From the NCBI RefSeq assembly GCF_005877885.1, contig NZ_VCHY01000013.1, positions 82,202-146,201 of the forward strand: a stretch of DNA of 64,000 bases. Direction: 5' to 3'. Below the pieces are notes generated by a model. The model did no database searches. It was not told the DNA's origin and saw nothing but the letters and a program-made list of their open reading frames with translations. Every line of letters starts with the position of its first letter. The first letter of the stretch is position 1. Below, in pieces: positions 45,712 through 53,818 of this stretch. The position numbers and the translations under genes are program-made. This DNA is from Labilibacter sediminis (GTDB lineage Bacteria > Bacteroidota > Bacteroidia > Bacteroidales > Marinilabiliaceae).

Positions 45712-46494
45712 TTAATTCTCAATTATATGAATAAAGTGATGATAATCTTTTCTATTCTTATCCACACCTAATCCAGCTCCTTTTTGAATTTTGAATTTGA
45801 GATCCGTAATTTGTTCTAAATTTGAAGCTATTTCTTTTGCTCTTTCTTCTGACTTTTCATTTCCATAGTAAAAAACTGTTGATGATGGAGCCATCCAACT
45901 CAATTTATTATTATGGCTGAAATTACCTATAACTTTAAAGTTTTCTTTCTTCAAGTAATTTAAAATGTCTTGAATTTTATTTTTGTTATTAAAATTCAAC
46001 TCATGTATACCTACTGTTACTTTTTCTTTTTTGACATAGTTTGTGTATGTGACTTGAACTTCTTCAATATCCTTTTTTTGTTGCTCTGTTATCTCTGTAT
46101 TTTCAAACATCTCAATAAAAACGATAGCAATTTCAGGACGCATTTTTTTTATAAGCTTTAAAGCACCATTCTTTCTTGTTTCATTTCCAGAAAGAACATC
46201 ATTATAAACAAGTTCCACATACTGATGGTCAAGGCTAATTTGATCCTGAAGCTTTTCTAATTCTAATCTATGCTCATTTTGAATTGAATCAACTATAAGT
46301 TTATTTTCTTGTAACTCAACTTGAATCTTAGATATTTTTATCTGATTCCAAGAAATAAAAATACCTGCTAACCCAAGAAAGATTGTAACTACAATTGGAA
46401 TTACTTTCTCAAAAATTCTTTCAGATGATTTCTTTTTTTCAATTTCATCAAGTTTTTTTTCAATATTATTCAATTGCTCTTTTAATTCTTTCAT
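45712..46494 (-). CDS. membrane-anchored coiled-coil protein, LytR_C-like end
   Basis: The 260-residue protein has an N-terminal coiled coil (1-27), one transmembrane helix (about 28-50, IPIVVTIFLGLAGIFISW) and a second coiled coil to about 95. A C-terminal domain with KVTVGIHELNFNNKNKIQDI and VFYYGNEKSEERAKEIASNL resembles LytR_C/SPOR-like alpha-beta domains. It is a complete cassette flanked by a family A repeat upstream and an attC-like site downstream. Function unknown. Confidence 0.7.
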   Translation of the reverse strand: MKELKEQLNNIEKKLDEIEKKKSSERIFEKVIPIVVTIFLGLAGIFISWNQIKISKIQVELQENKLIVDSIQNEHRLELEKLQDQISLDHQYVELVYNDVLSGNETRKNGALKLIKKMRPEIAIVFIEMFENTEITEQQKKDIEEVQVTYTNYVKKEKVTVGIHELNFNNKNKIQDILNYLKKENFKVIGNFSHNNKLSWMAPSSTVFYYGNEKSEERAKEIASNLEQITDLKFKIQKGAGLGVDKNRKDYHHFIHIIEN

Positions 46495-46520
46495 ACTGGC
46501 TTGTTTTATTGGCTACAACT

Positions 46521-46839
46521 AGGGAATATAAAGCATATGTTTTATATCTACCTTATATTATGAAATACATAATTAAACACAATCTTTCTTTAAAATTACA
46601 GTAATTTACCACCTTTATAACATTTTTTCAATAGTAAACTATCCCCTTTTTCGTCACCAAAGCAGGAAGAGCCCGGTACAGGTTGCCATTGGAGAGGAAA
46701 AATCAAACCAGCCTATCGTGAGGATATTGGCGCATATAACTGGCATTTGAGTGAGCTATAAAACCAAAAAAGCCCCACCAAAATTGGTGAGGCAAATATT
46801 CCCGGGTTGTTGCAGATTGGTGGGGTTGGATTTTTTAAC
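46521..46839 (-). repeat. family A repeat, copy before the 45712 unit
   Basis: The full-length copy starts (minus) with GTTAAAAAATCC at the end of the preceding attC-like site. It carries a terminator at 46765-46793 (GCCTCACCAATTTTGGTGGG), the shared middle block, and ends with a palindrome (46525-46548; two mismatches) followed by CCCTA and the cassette's GTTGTAG. The 38-codon frame is broken here. Confidence 0.85.
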
Positions 46840-47005
46840 GGATGCGGCTATGAAGCGTTAGGGACTGTTAACCCAACCCCACTTCCAAATTTGCCCGAGC
46901 CAAAACGTTGTATTTGTTTTTATCTTTCCAATTTGAAAGCTAAATTAACGATTTGGCGGTGGTCGCACTTGATTTTGAACGCCCAAAAATGAGCCATTGT
47001 TGTAA
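46833..47005 (-). other. attC-like cassette end of the 47014 unit
   Basis: The left core is TTTTAAC, which is also the start of the family A repeat; the right core is GTTGTAA. The minus-strand GGCTTACAAC at the right is the exact reverse complement of the unit's start GTTGTAAGCC (near 47576). The inner part contains GAGCCAAAACGTTGTA and a facing GATTTGGCGG, a motif pair shared with the long sites at 48.1, 48.9, 58.2 and 58.9 kb. Confidence 0.8.
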
Positions 47006-47013
47006 GCCGTGAA

Positions 47014-47526
47014 TTAGTCAGTTTTTATTGAATCATTTATTATAGGCGTAAATACTCCTGATTCATGATTATATATAACCTTCCAAATCCCATTAGTTCT
47101 GTTAAATACTAGAGATGCAGCAAAAGGATCAACCTTTAATTGTTTGCCATCTTTCAATTTTATAGTAGCAGAACCGCCCCATGTAACGATAACAGTTTCT
47201 CTACTCACAAAAGTATAATTCATTAAGGTTTCAGTAAATTTCTGTGATTTCATAGTTTCAAAATACTGTTTGTTTCCTTCTACAAATTTATCGTAATCAG
47301 AAACCTGACCATTACTTATACTTACAAATTCAGTTTTGTTTGAATAGGGTTCAATCGCTTTTTTAAGATTACCAGCCTCACTATTTTGAACAATTTGATT
47401 AAATAATGGTGATATTTCAGATTTTATTTTCTCTTTTTCTTCATCAGACAGTTTACCTTCATTTTGTGTTCCACATGAAAACAGGAACATAGAAATCATG
47501 CTAAGAATTAAAATTAAATTTTTCAT
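47014..47526 (-). CDS. lipoprotein with NTF2/SnoaL-like fold
   Basis: Start is taken at MKNLILILSMISMFLFSCG (47526); the upstream ATG at 47589 lies inside the neighbouring attC-like site. The 170-residue product has a lipobox (FLFSC) and an NTF2-like pattern: FNQIVQNSEAGNLKKAIEPY, YDKFVEGNKQYFETMK, then FNRTNGIWKVIYNHESG. Such domains bind small ligands or are used by immunity-type proteins. It is a single-gene cassette. Confidence 0.75.
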   Translation of the reverse strand: MKNLILILSMISMFLFSCGTQNEGKLSDEEKEKIKSEISPLFNQIVQNSEAGNLKKAIEPYSNKTEFVSISNGQVSDYDKFVEGNKQYFETMKSQKFTETLMNYTFVSRETVIVTWGGSATIKLKDGKQLKVDPFAASLVFNRTNGIWKVIYNHESGVFTPIINDSIKTD

Positions 47527-47569
47527 AATAGTAAATTTTAATGTTATTTGATTCAGTATTTTGCATGGC

Positions 47570-47624
47570 TTACAACGGTCCTGCCACATGGGGCGTTTTC
47601 AATGCCCTATGTGGCATGTTGTAG
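47570..47624 (-). other. compact attC-like cassette end of the 47648 unit
   Basis: The 55-bp site has arms TGCCACATGGGGC and GCCCTATGTGGCA, almost perfectly paired around a short loop, framed by TTACAAC and GTTGTAG. The right core (minus GCCCTACAAC) is the exact reverse complement of the unit's start GTTGTAGGGC near 48105. In size it equals the classical 59-base element. Confidence 0.85.
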
Positions 47625-47647
47625 GGCGTGTTTTATTTCCTAACTAA

Positions 47648-48007
47648 TTATATAGGATTTATTTCACTACTCAACCATTCTTTTATTGAATCGTAATTGT
47701 ACCCCTGTCTTGATGTTATCATATCATTCAATTGTTCAAGGATTGCATCTTTCTCCTCTTTCTGAGAATTAATCAAATTAATAAAGCCTTTTGATAATTC
47801 TAATGCTCCAATTTTTTTATATCCTTCAACAAGTTCTAATAGATTTTCATTATTATAATTATCAATAAAACTATCAATCCCCTCCATGTCGCAATAGACT
47901 TCGGCTTCAGAAATCAAAAATATTATTCTTTCATATCCAACCATCCCGTCTATTCCTAATGATTCACCTTTGTCAACTATATTGTTTATTAATAAGTCAA
48001 AATCCAT
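47648..48007 (-). CDS. DMP19-like small protein
   Basis: This 119-residue acidic, helical protein contains GYERIIFLISEAEVYCDMEG and IDSFIDNYNNENLLELVEGY, the pattern of DMP19/DUF4375-type proteins that mimic DNA charge or act as immunity proteins in other settings. It is a single-gene cassette with compact ends. The family call is from pattern memory and not certain. Confidence 0.6.
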   Translation of the reverse strand: MDFDLLINNIVDKGESLGIDGMVGYERIIFLISEAEVYCDMEGIDSFIDNYNNENLLELVEGYKKIGALELSKGFINLINSQKEEKDAILEQLNDMITSRQGYNYDSIKEWLSSEINPI

Positions 48008-48098
48008 ATTTCCTATAATCGATTAATTTATTCATTCTATTTATAACAAGTTTACTATTGCATTCGGAATATATTCTGGTAATCTATTTTCACATGCC

Positions 48099-48291
48099 CT
48101 ACAACGTTCGGCCGCATGGTGTCGTAAGGCGAATTAACTTTACAAACTTTCCTAGCTGAGCGGAGCCAAAGCGCATATTTTGTTTTACATTTTCATTTTA
48201 AATCCAAATCGGCGATTTGGCGCTGGTGGCCGAAGCTTCGAACCAACACATACGCACTGTACGCCTTATGCACTATTGCGGTTTGTTGGCA
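48099..48291 (-). other. attC-like cassette end of the 48266 unit
   Basis: The left core is CTACAAC, the right core GTTGGCA; the arms CGGCCGCATGGTGTCGTAAG and CGCCTTATGCACTATTGCGG pair. The right part overlaps the last 26 bases of the gene. Minus GCTGCCAAC at the right equals the reverse complement of the unit's start GTTGGCAGC near 48873. The inner GGAGCCAAAGCGC and GATTTGGCGC motifs pair as in related sites. Confidence 0.82.
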
Positions 48292-48838
48292 GCTGGGCAT
48301 TACTTATTCGACTATTTATATTAATTATAACTACTCCATCATAATCCTTAGAAGTAAATTTACTAACACTTTCTTTTTCCTTGATTACTTCAATAGATTC
48401 AATATCATTTGGGTTTATGCGATTAAGATCTTCTTGAGAAATTTCCTTGTCTCCTATCAGAAAGAGTACTTTACTGTTGTTCAATGTTGCTGCGGATTTT
48501 TCTTGAAGTCTTTCTTGTGACTTCTTAGATAAAATTAAAACAACGCCATTTTTCCCTCTTTCTCCGTAGATATTTATTGCTCCTTTACTATCTTTTGATA
48601 AATAGTCAAGTTTATGAATCTCATCTTTACTCAAAGGAATCTTATTTACTTTTAAACTTTCATAATCATAGGCAAATCCATCTATGATTATCAATGGTTT
48701 TTCCGTTATTTCACCATCTAGGTCTTTAATATAATTAACTAAATATTTCTTGTCTTGGTTTTCGTCATTTAGAAAGTACCTAGTTGATGTACAACTTGTT
48801 AAAAATCCTAATGTGATAATCAATAATAAATTTTTCAT
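48266..48838 (-). CDS. lipoprotein with TonB-plug-like repeats
   Basis: The 190-residue protein has a lipobox (LGFLTSCTS, Cys16). Two plug-like segments follow: LDYLSKDSKGAINIYGERGK with NGVVLILSKK, and IESIEVIKEKESVSKFTSKD with YDGVVIININ. These resemble the plug domain of TonB-dependent receptors, here used alone. The last eight codons are made of attC-like site sequence, so the C-terminus was probably formed when the cassette was assembled. Confidence 0.7.
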   Translation of the reverse strand: MKNLLLIITLGFLTSCTSTRYFLNDENQDKKYLVNYIKDLDGEITEKPLIIIDGFAYDYESLKVNKIPLSKDEIHKLDYLSKDSKGAINIYGERGKNGVVLILSKKSQERLQEKSAATLNNSKVLFLIGDKEISQEDLNRINPNDIESIEVIKEKESVSKFTSKDYDGVVIININSRISNAQLPTNRNSA

Positions 48839-48866
48839 ATAAATGATGTGTTATTTTTTGCCTTGC

Positions 48867-49057
48867 TGCCAACGTTCCGAATAAGGGGCGTTGGGCACTT
48901 ATCTGAACCTAACTTCCCAAATCCCACAAGCCAAAGCTTTTGATTTGGTTGTAAATTTAACGTTTTTACTTGCCGAAGCAAGAGCTTTGGCTGCAACAAC
49001 TAAGAGCAAAACCGCGAACTCTCACTACCGCCCAATGCGCTTTATTTATTGTTGGCA
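48867..49057 (-). other. attC-like cassette end of the NUDIX unit
   Basis: The cores are TGCCAAC and GTTGGCA. The arms (AATAAGGGGCGTTGGGC and GCCCAATGCGCTTTATTTATT) pair. Inner stems are AAGCCAAAGCTTTTGATT and GCAAGAGCTTTGGCTGC. Minus GGTTGCCAAC at the right is the exact reverse complement of the unit's start GTTGGCAACC near 49710. Confidence 0.85.
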
Positions 49058-49068
49058 ACCGTAATTTC

Positions 49069-49680
49069 TTAATCTATATATGGTTCCTCATTATTTAATC
49101 TAAGCCTAATCAAGTCAATGAGTTCATATGTATTTCTTTTCTCAGATAATTCTGGCAAGTTGTCAAAATCGAAAAATCGAGCTTCTTCTGTTTCATCACT
49201 ACCTCTTAATGTTCCACCTACCAAATCACACAAGACCACTATTTTATAAAAATGAAATTCTAATGGTGGAAAATTGTGCTTGTTCGTATCTACAATTGCG
49301 AGAATCCTATTGGTTTTCACATTTAATCCTGTTTCTTCCAGTACTTCTTTTTCTGCAATCTCACTCGGTGAATAATTTATGTCTGCATAACCTCCTGGTA
49401 AGGACCACTTATTATCTGAAAGTTCTTTCGTTAAAAGAATCATATTCTCTTTTAACACTACTGATCTTACATCTACTTTCGGTGTTTGAAATCCTGTCTC
49501 AAATGTGAATAAGTCCCTAATCTTCCCAACTTCTGAATCGCACACTTTTGAAACTAGTTGAACACTTAATTCTCTTAGTTCTTCAAACCGTTGCTGGTCA
49601 AACTTGTCTGCTGCAAATCGGATTCCTGTCTGCGAAATTGCCTGAATCCTCTTAGCTATTTTTAATATTTCATTTTCCAA
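49069..49680 (-). CDS. NUDIX hydrolase with N-terminal helper domain
   Basis: The start is put at TTG (49680), beginning LENEILKIAKRIQAISQTGI. In-frame ATG codons further upstream lie inside an attC-like site and add an unrelated leader. The N-terminus matches the Nudix_hydro_N helper domain (PF12535 type). The NUDIX box reads GGYADINYSPSEIAEKEVLE followed by ETG, complete with its Glu residues. The enzyme hydrolyses nucleoside diphosphate-linked molecules; ADP-ribose- or sugar-nucleotide-like substrates are possible. Single-gene cassette. Confidence 0.8.
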   Translation of the reverse strand: MENEILKIAKRIQAISQTGIRFAADKFDQQRFEELRELSVQLVSKVCDSEVGKIRDLFTFETGFQTPKVDVRSVVLKENMILLTKELSDNKWSLPGGYADINYSPSEIAEKEVLEETGLNVKTNRILAIVDTNKHNFPPLEFHFYKIVVLCDLVGGTLRGSDETEEARFFDFDNLPELSEKRNTYELIDLIRLRLNNEEPYID

Positions 49681-49703
49681 TTTAGGTGGTTTTTCGTTAT
49701 GGT

Positions 49704-49838
49704 TGCCAACGTCTTGCCGCATGAAGCTGTAGCAGAGTCGCGGTGATTGTCCGTCCGCAAGACGACTAGACAAACTGCGGGAGACTGCCCAACCAAATTG
49801 CACTGTCGCCTGCTATGCTTTATTGCGGTTTGTTAGCG
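49704..49838 (-). other. attC-like cassette end of the 49847 unit
   Basis: The left core is TGCCAAC, the right core GTTAGCG. The arms CTTGCCGCATGAAGCTGTAG and CTGCTATGCTTTATTGCGG pair in part. Minus AACCGCTAAC at the right equals the reverse complement of the unit's start GTTAGCGGTT (next to 50582). The middle contains CCGCAAGACGACTAGACAAA. Confidence 0.82.
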
Positions 49839-49846
49839 GTTGTTAT

Positions 49847-50557
49847 TTATCTTTTCAATGTTATTCTAAGCCCAAGGTTAATAAAGTCAAATTTTTCAAT
49901 TCTATTATAATCAAGGTTCACGCTTACAATATTCTTATAAATAAACCCTTGCATAAATCCAGAGTAGGTAAAGTAATCAAAGTAATAACCACCAGAGATT
50001 CCACAGTAAAGTTTATAAGGAACTAAAACATTTCTCAACCCAATGTCTACGCCAAAGTTTGTATTATCATTCAAGTTCTTGCAGCCTAATTTTAGCATTA
50101 CAACAAAATCGGTATTCTTTATCCATGTTTCTGCATTAATATTCAGGCCTTTGTATTGAAAATTCCTTTCAGAATAATTATAGTCAAGAAATTCTATAGC
50201 TATTAATGATAGATATCTAGGATATTTCCAACCAAAATTGACTCCATACGAGTAGTCTTTATTAAAATTCATTCTACCATTTAATTTAAAGACCAAATCT
50301 TCAGAGAAATCTTCAAAGTGAATTAACGGTCTTTCATCATATCCATTGCTTATTTCTATGCCCAATGCATTACTTTGGAAATCATATTGAGTCCCAACAG
50401 TAATCCATTTCGCTCTTTCGATATCTAAATAATTGGCAATTCCAGATAACACATAAGTTGTGTCAGTGTATATGCTATCTTGCTTTTCTTGAGCCAAAAC
50501 AGAAGTCGAACCAATTAATAATAGAATTAGAAATGTATGAATCCTTCTCAATTTCAC
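49847..50557 (-). CDS. outer-membrane beta-barrel-like protein
   Basis: This 236-residue protein has a signal peptide (about 1-22, ending SVLAQ). Regularly spaced amphipathic strands end in aromatic residues (YGVNFGWKYPRYLSLIAIEF; YFDYFTYSGFMQGFIYKN), and the C-terminus INLGLRITLKR is of outer-membrane type. The function cannot be told. It is the first cassette after the family A copy at 50583-50880, with its start 25 bases from the junction. Confidence 0.65.
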   Translation of the reverse strand: MKLRRIHTFLILLLIGSTSVLAQEKQDSIYTDTTYVLSGIANYLDIERAKWITVGTQYDFQSNALGIEISNGYDERPLIHFEDFSEDLVFKLNGRMNFNKDYSYGVNFGWKYPRYLSLIAIEFLDYNYSERNFQYKGLNINAETWIKNTDFVVMLKLGCKNLNDNTNFGVDIGLRNVLVPYKLYCGISGGYYFDYFTYSGFMQGFIYKNIVSVNLDYNRIEKFDFINLGLRITLKR

Positions 50558-50582
50558 TTTGTTTTCTTTAATAACCGCTAAC

Positions 50583-50880
50583 TAGGGGATATAAAGCATA
50601 TGCTTTATATCTACCTTATATTACGAAATACATAATTAAACAAAATCATTCTTTAAAATAACAGTAATTTACCACCTTTATAACATTTATTCAATATAAA
50701 CTATCCCTTTTTTCATCACCAAGACGTAAAGAGCCTGCGCAGGTTGCCATTGGAGAGGAAAAATAAAACCAACCCATCGTGAGGATATTGGCGCATAATA
50801 CTGGCATTTGAGTGAGCTATAAAACCAAAAAAGCCCCACCAAAATTGGTGAGGCAAAGATTCCTGGGTTATTGTTGCAAT
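50583..50880 (-). repeat. family A repeat, copy before the 49847 unit
   Basis: It contains the terminator (50826-50854), the shared middle block with an intact 38-codon frame (50691-50807), and a perfect 24-bp palindrome at 50588-50611. It ends with CCCCTA and the next cassette's GTTAGCG. On the other side it starts directly after the DUF805 gene (TTGCAACAATAACCC), so that gene replaced the usual GTTAAAAAATC start. Confidence 0.85.
50691..50807 (-). CDS. possible 38-residue ORF inside the family A repeat
   Basis: It has the same start and length as the frame at 11050-11166, beginning MPVLCANILTMGWFYFSSPM; the cysteine-rich end is changed to LGDEKRDSLY. Two of five copies keep it open; the others are shifted by one base. 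Coding is unproven. Confidence 0.22.
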   Translation of the reverse strand: MPVLCANILTMGWFYFSSPMATCAGSLRLGDEKRDSLY

Positions 50881-50883
50881 TAA

Positions 50884-51252
50884 TTATGCTACCATTTTAG
50901 GGTTTAATCCATATTCATTTTCTCCGCTATCACTATCTGTAACAGTAAGAACAAGCAACCAAATAGCTCCAATTAAAGGTATTAATGCAATAAATAACAT
51001 CCAACCACTTTTACCTACGTCATGTAATCTCCTAACAGAAACAGCTAAACTCGGTATCAATATTGCTAGATAAAATAATGAATAAATAGCCCCATAACCA
51101 ATTTCACCAAATGTTAATCCTAGGATATTATCTAATACCATTGCAACGATCCCAAATATTAGGGAGAATAATGAAAACATCCAATATTCTTTTCTTCTGG
51201 CACGACCATTAAAGTCTGCATACTGTTTTAATGCTTTTAAAAACCAATTCAT
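50884..51252 (-). CDS. DUF805 membrane protein
   Basis: The 122-residue protein matches DUF805 well: MNWFLKALKQYADFNGRARR with KEYWMFSLF, four hydrophobic segments, VSVRRLHDVGKSGWMLFIAL and a GENEYGLNPK end. These are small inner-membrane proteins of unknown role, often phage- or element-linked. It stands between two family A repeats. The palindrome end of the upstream copy is replaced by sequence with GCCTAAC (51263-51285), which may be a remnant core. Confidence 0.85.
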   Translation of the reverse strand: MNWFLKALKQYADFNGRARRKEYWMFSLFSLIFGIVAMVLDNILGLTFGEIGYGAIYSLFYLAILIPSLAVSVRRLHDVGKSGWMLFIALIPLIGAIWLLVLTVTDSDSGENEYGLNPKMVA

Positions 51253-51326
51253 TTGTAATTTTTTATAGATATACCCTACTCGTTAGGCTTTTCGGGGTCC
51301 GCCATATTTAGTAATAATCCATTTTA

Positions 51327-51602
51327 ATATTAAACAAAATCTATTTTTATCAACAAGAGTAAAACAACACTTTTTAAACATTTTATCAACAATAACACTC
51401 TCCTTTTTCATCACCAAAGCAGAAAGAGCTAAGTGTAGTCAGCCATTGAAGAGGAAAAATAAAACAAGCCCATCGTGAGGATATTGGCGCATATAACTGG
51501 CATTTGAGTGAGCTATAAAACCCAAAAAGCCCCACCAAAAATGGTGAGGCAAAGATTCCCGGGTTATTGCAGATTGGTGGGGGTTGAATTTGATTTTTTA
51601 AC
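51327..51602 (-). repeat. family A repeat, copy lacking the palindrome
   Basis: It starts (minus) with GTTAAAAAATCAAATTC at the end of an attC-like site. It contains the terminator (51524-51550) and the middle block, then ends at about 51327 without the palindrome. The break is followed by the leader of the DUF805 gene. Confidence 0.85.
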
Positions 51603-51726
51603 GGGTACGTATATGAAACGTTTGGCAATCCGGAGAGCAAATCTGTCAAACTGCTACAATTTTCATTAAATGTAACAACCTTAAAACTAACAGTATCCAC
51701 CAAATGTTTTATATACATTATTGGGC
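51596..51726 (-). other. attC-like cassette end of the 51731 unit
   Basis: The arms GGTACGTATATGAAACGTTTGG and CCAAATGTTTTATATACAT pair over about 17 bases. The left core is TTTTAAC; the right core reads ATTGGGC, so the G of GTT has changed to A. Minus GTTGCCCAAT at the right still complements the unit's start GTTGGGCAAC (52985-52994) with one mismatch. Confidence 0.78.
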
Positions 51727-51730
51727 AACG

Positions 51731-52894
51731 TTATTCCATTTTCTTAAATGAATCTAACGCTTTAATTATTTGAGATTTTAAAGGCTCTTCTTTACTATTA
51801 GCCCATTCTTCAAGAGCTTGATAATCTTTATTTCCTCCTAATACATAATGCTTTTTTTCCCAATCCGATAATATTAAATCAACATCATCACCTTTAACAA
51901 TACGAGATAGAAGTTCAAACATTTTATAAGTTGCGTAAACTTGTTTATTATCCCTAAATTGCGAATTGATCTTCTCAACTATCTCAGGATCAAAGTCTCC
52001 TTTTGATATTAAATCTAATTCAAGAATATTTATATAAATAAAACCCTCATTAGGCTCAATTTTTAAGCTTCTCTTATAATGACATAATGCTTTTTCATAT
52101 TCTTGTTTTTTCGTATAAGCAACACCAAGATTATTGTAAGCCATATTGCTATTCGGATTTAACTTTAATATTTCTTTATAGTTTTCAATTGCCTTATCAA
52201 TATTACCATCGGCAAAATAAGAGTTTCCTAAATCTTTAAATGCTCTCTCGAATTTTTTATTAAGTATTATAGCATTTTCAAACGAATCAATTGCTTCTTT
52301 AAAATTCTTATTTTTATAATGATCTAAACCAATAAAATACCAATCATAACTATTTCTTTCCTTTGGTTTCTCGGATCTTGATTTTTTTGCAAAGTCTTTA
52401 ATAAGCTGCCAGTCTTCATTAGAGTAATTATATGAGCCTTTATCTTTAAATAGGAATAAAACCTTTTGATGTTGATGTTGCTTGTCTAAGTTTTTTATTA
52501 ATAGTTCTACTTTATTTTTTGCTAAACTTATTCTTTTTAATAAATCTCCAGGTCTGCTAAAAAACCATATAATACCAGCAAAAGTACCACTTATTAGCAT
52601 GGCTATTAATGAAGCAATCCATTTTAGGGAGTATATTGTTGTTTCGTAATAATTAATTTGATCATTTTGTCTTTTTTCAAATAGTTTGATCTCTGTTTTT
52701 AATGAGATTATTTCATTGTTCAGTTGTTGTAACTTATTTTCGGAAGAGTTGATGTTTCTCGAGTTTATCTCAACGTTATTTTTTAACGTATTAATTTCTG
52801 AACTTATTTCTTTATCGTTTGTAAAAGCACTACTGCAATACATGGTTAAAGTTAAAGCACATATCCATTTAAGGTTAATAAGAATAGTTCTCAT
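51731..52894 (-). CDS. membrane-anchored TPR protein with periplasmic coiled coil
   Basis: The 387-residue protein has a signal sequence (1-25). A coiled coil follows (about 30-85, LKNNVEINSRNINSSENKLQ), then one transmembrane helix (about 90-112, WIASLIAMLISGTFAGIIWF). A cytoplasmic part with at least three TPR units (NSYFADGNIDKAIENYKEIL; MAYNNLGVAYTKKQEYEKAL) completes it. It might link an envelope signal to cytoplasmic partners. Single-gene cassette directly after a family A repeat. Confidence 0.7.
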   Translation of the reverse strand: MRTILINLKWICALTLTMYCSSAFTNDKEISSEINTLKNNVEINSRNINSSENKLQQLNNEIISLKTEIKLFEKRQNDQINYYETTIYSLKWIASLIAMLISGTFAGIIWFFSRPGDLLKRISLAKNKVELLIKNLDKQHQHQKVLFLFKDKGSYNYSNEDWQLIKDFAKKSRSEKPKERNSYDWYFIGLDHYKNKNFKEAIDSFENAIILNKKFERAFKDLGNSYFADGNIDKAIENYKEILKLNPNSNMAYNNLGVAYTKKQEYEKALCHYKRSLKIEPNEGFIYINILELDLISKGDFDPEIVEKINSQFRDNKQVYATYKMFELLSRIVKGDDVDLILSDWEKKHYVLGGNKDYQALEEWANSKEEPLKSQIIKALDSFKKME

Positions 52895-52994
52895 GTTTTT
52901 AAATGTTATTTTTAATTATTAAGAGATAATACTCGTCAAGAATTTATTAAGTTTTATTTCACTCACTTGGTTTGTTGTCAAAATGTTGCCCAAC

Positions 52995-53319
52995 TAGGGT
53001 ATATAAAGCATATGCTTTATATCTACCTTATATTATGAAATACATAATTAAACAAAATCTTTCTTTAAAGTAACAGTAATTTACCACCTTTATTACATTT
53101 AATCAATATTAAACTATCCCCTTTTTCATCACCAAAGCAGAAAGAGCCCAGTGTAGCTTGCCATTGGAGAGGAAAAATAAAACCAGCCCATCGTAAGGAT
53201 ATTAGCGCATATTACTGGCAAAGAGCTTTGCCCTAAAAAAAAGTCCCACCAAAATTGGTGAGGCAAAGATTCTCTGGTTATTGTTGCAGTTTGGTGGGGG
53301 TTGAATTTGATTTTTTAAC
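52995..53319 (-). repeat. family A repeat, copy before the 51731 unit
   Basis: This is a complete copy: start GTTAAAAAATCAAATTC at 53319, terminator at 53235-53264, middle block, and palindrome at 53000-53023 (perfect over the inner 22 bases). It ends in ACCCTA and the cassette start GTTGGGC. One base more than in the prophage copy breaks the 38-codon frame. Confidence 0.85.
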
Positions 53320-53443
53320 GTTGAGTGTATGATTTCCTAAGGGATTGCGGGCTTCAAACGTATCAAGTTACCCATCAAATTTAATGCGGGTGATATCGCT
53401 CGAAAACCTCTAAAACTCTTATGAATTATACACATTGTTGTGC
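53313..53443 (-). other. attC-like cassette end of the 53459 unit
   Basis: The arms GAGTGTATGATTTCCTAAG and CTTATGAATTATACACA pair. The cores are TTTTAAC and GTTGTGC. The matching cassette start (expected GTTGTGCCATC) is not found upstream of 54304; instead GTTACATCC stands there, so this unit was probably rebuilt. Confidence 0.72.
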
Positions 53444-53458
53444 CATCGTGCTTTTTAT

Positions 53459-53815
53459 TTACTTGTCTGTTTTATAATATTCTAACACATTCATTGCAAA
53501 TCTTGCCGATGCAGTTCCTGGTCCTCCACTCATTTCAATACCTACTTCAATCGCTTCAATTATTTCCCCTTCGGTTGCTCCATCATCAATCGCTTGTTTA
53601 ATATGCCATTCCATGCAGGATTCACAATTTATCACAACTGAAATACCAATCGCAATCAATTCTTTCTGTTTCTTACTCAAATCACCATTTGTATAAGTCT
53701 CCTGCTCCATATCCACAAAAGATTGATATACTTTGGATTTCTGCAAATAGTATCCATGTGCCTGTTTGCGCGTCTTTACAATTTTCTCGATTTTGTTTTT
53801 GTCTAGGTTTTCCAT
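53459..53815 (-). CDS. AhpD/carboxymuconolactone decarboxylase-like protein
   Basis: This 118-residue helical protein contains LSKKQKELIAIGISVVINCE and SCMEWHIKQA, i.e. the CxxC-x3-H redox motif of the AhpD-like family (Cys-Glu-Ser-Cys then His). Such proteins act as peroxidase partners or disulfide reductases. It follows the DinB-like gene by 3 bases in the same cassette, one of few two-gene units here. Confidence 0.8.
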   Translation of the reverse strand: MENLDKNKIEKIVKTRKQAHGYYLQKSKVYQSFVDMEQETYTNGDLSKKQKELIAIGISVVINCESCMEWHIKQAIDDGATEGEIIEAIEVGIEMSGGPGTASARFAMNVLEYYKTDK

Positions 53816-53818
53816 ATC

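Noticed and set aside
46807..46992. 61-codon open frame on the plus strand
   Set aside because: It is made of family A and attC-like sequence and runs against all neighbouring genes.
49681..49803. N-terminal extension of the NUDIX gene
   Set aside because: The extension is encoded by the neighbouring attC-like site and does not resemble NUDIX helper domains.
51386..51718. 110-codon open frame on the minus strand
   Set aside because: It runs through an attC-like site and a family A repeat with its terminator; the frame is a by-product of these repeats.
46500..53320. Family A repeats as insertion sequences
   Set aside because: They have no transposase, no terminal inverted repeats and no target duplications; their borders coincide with cassette junctions instead.
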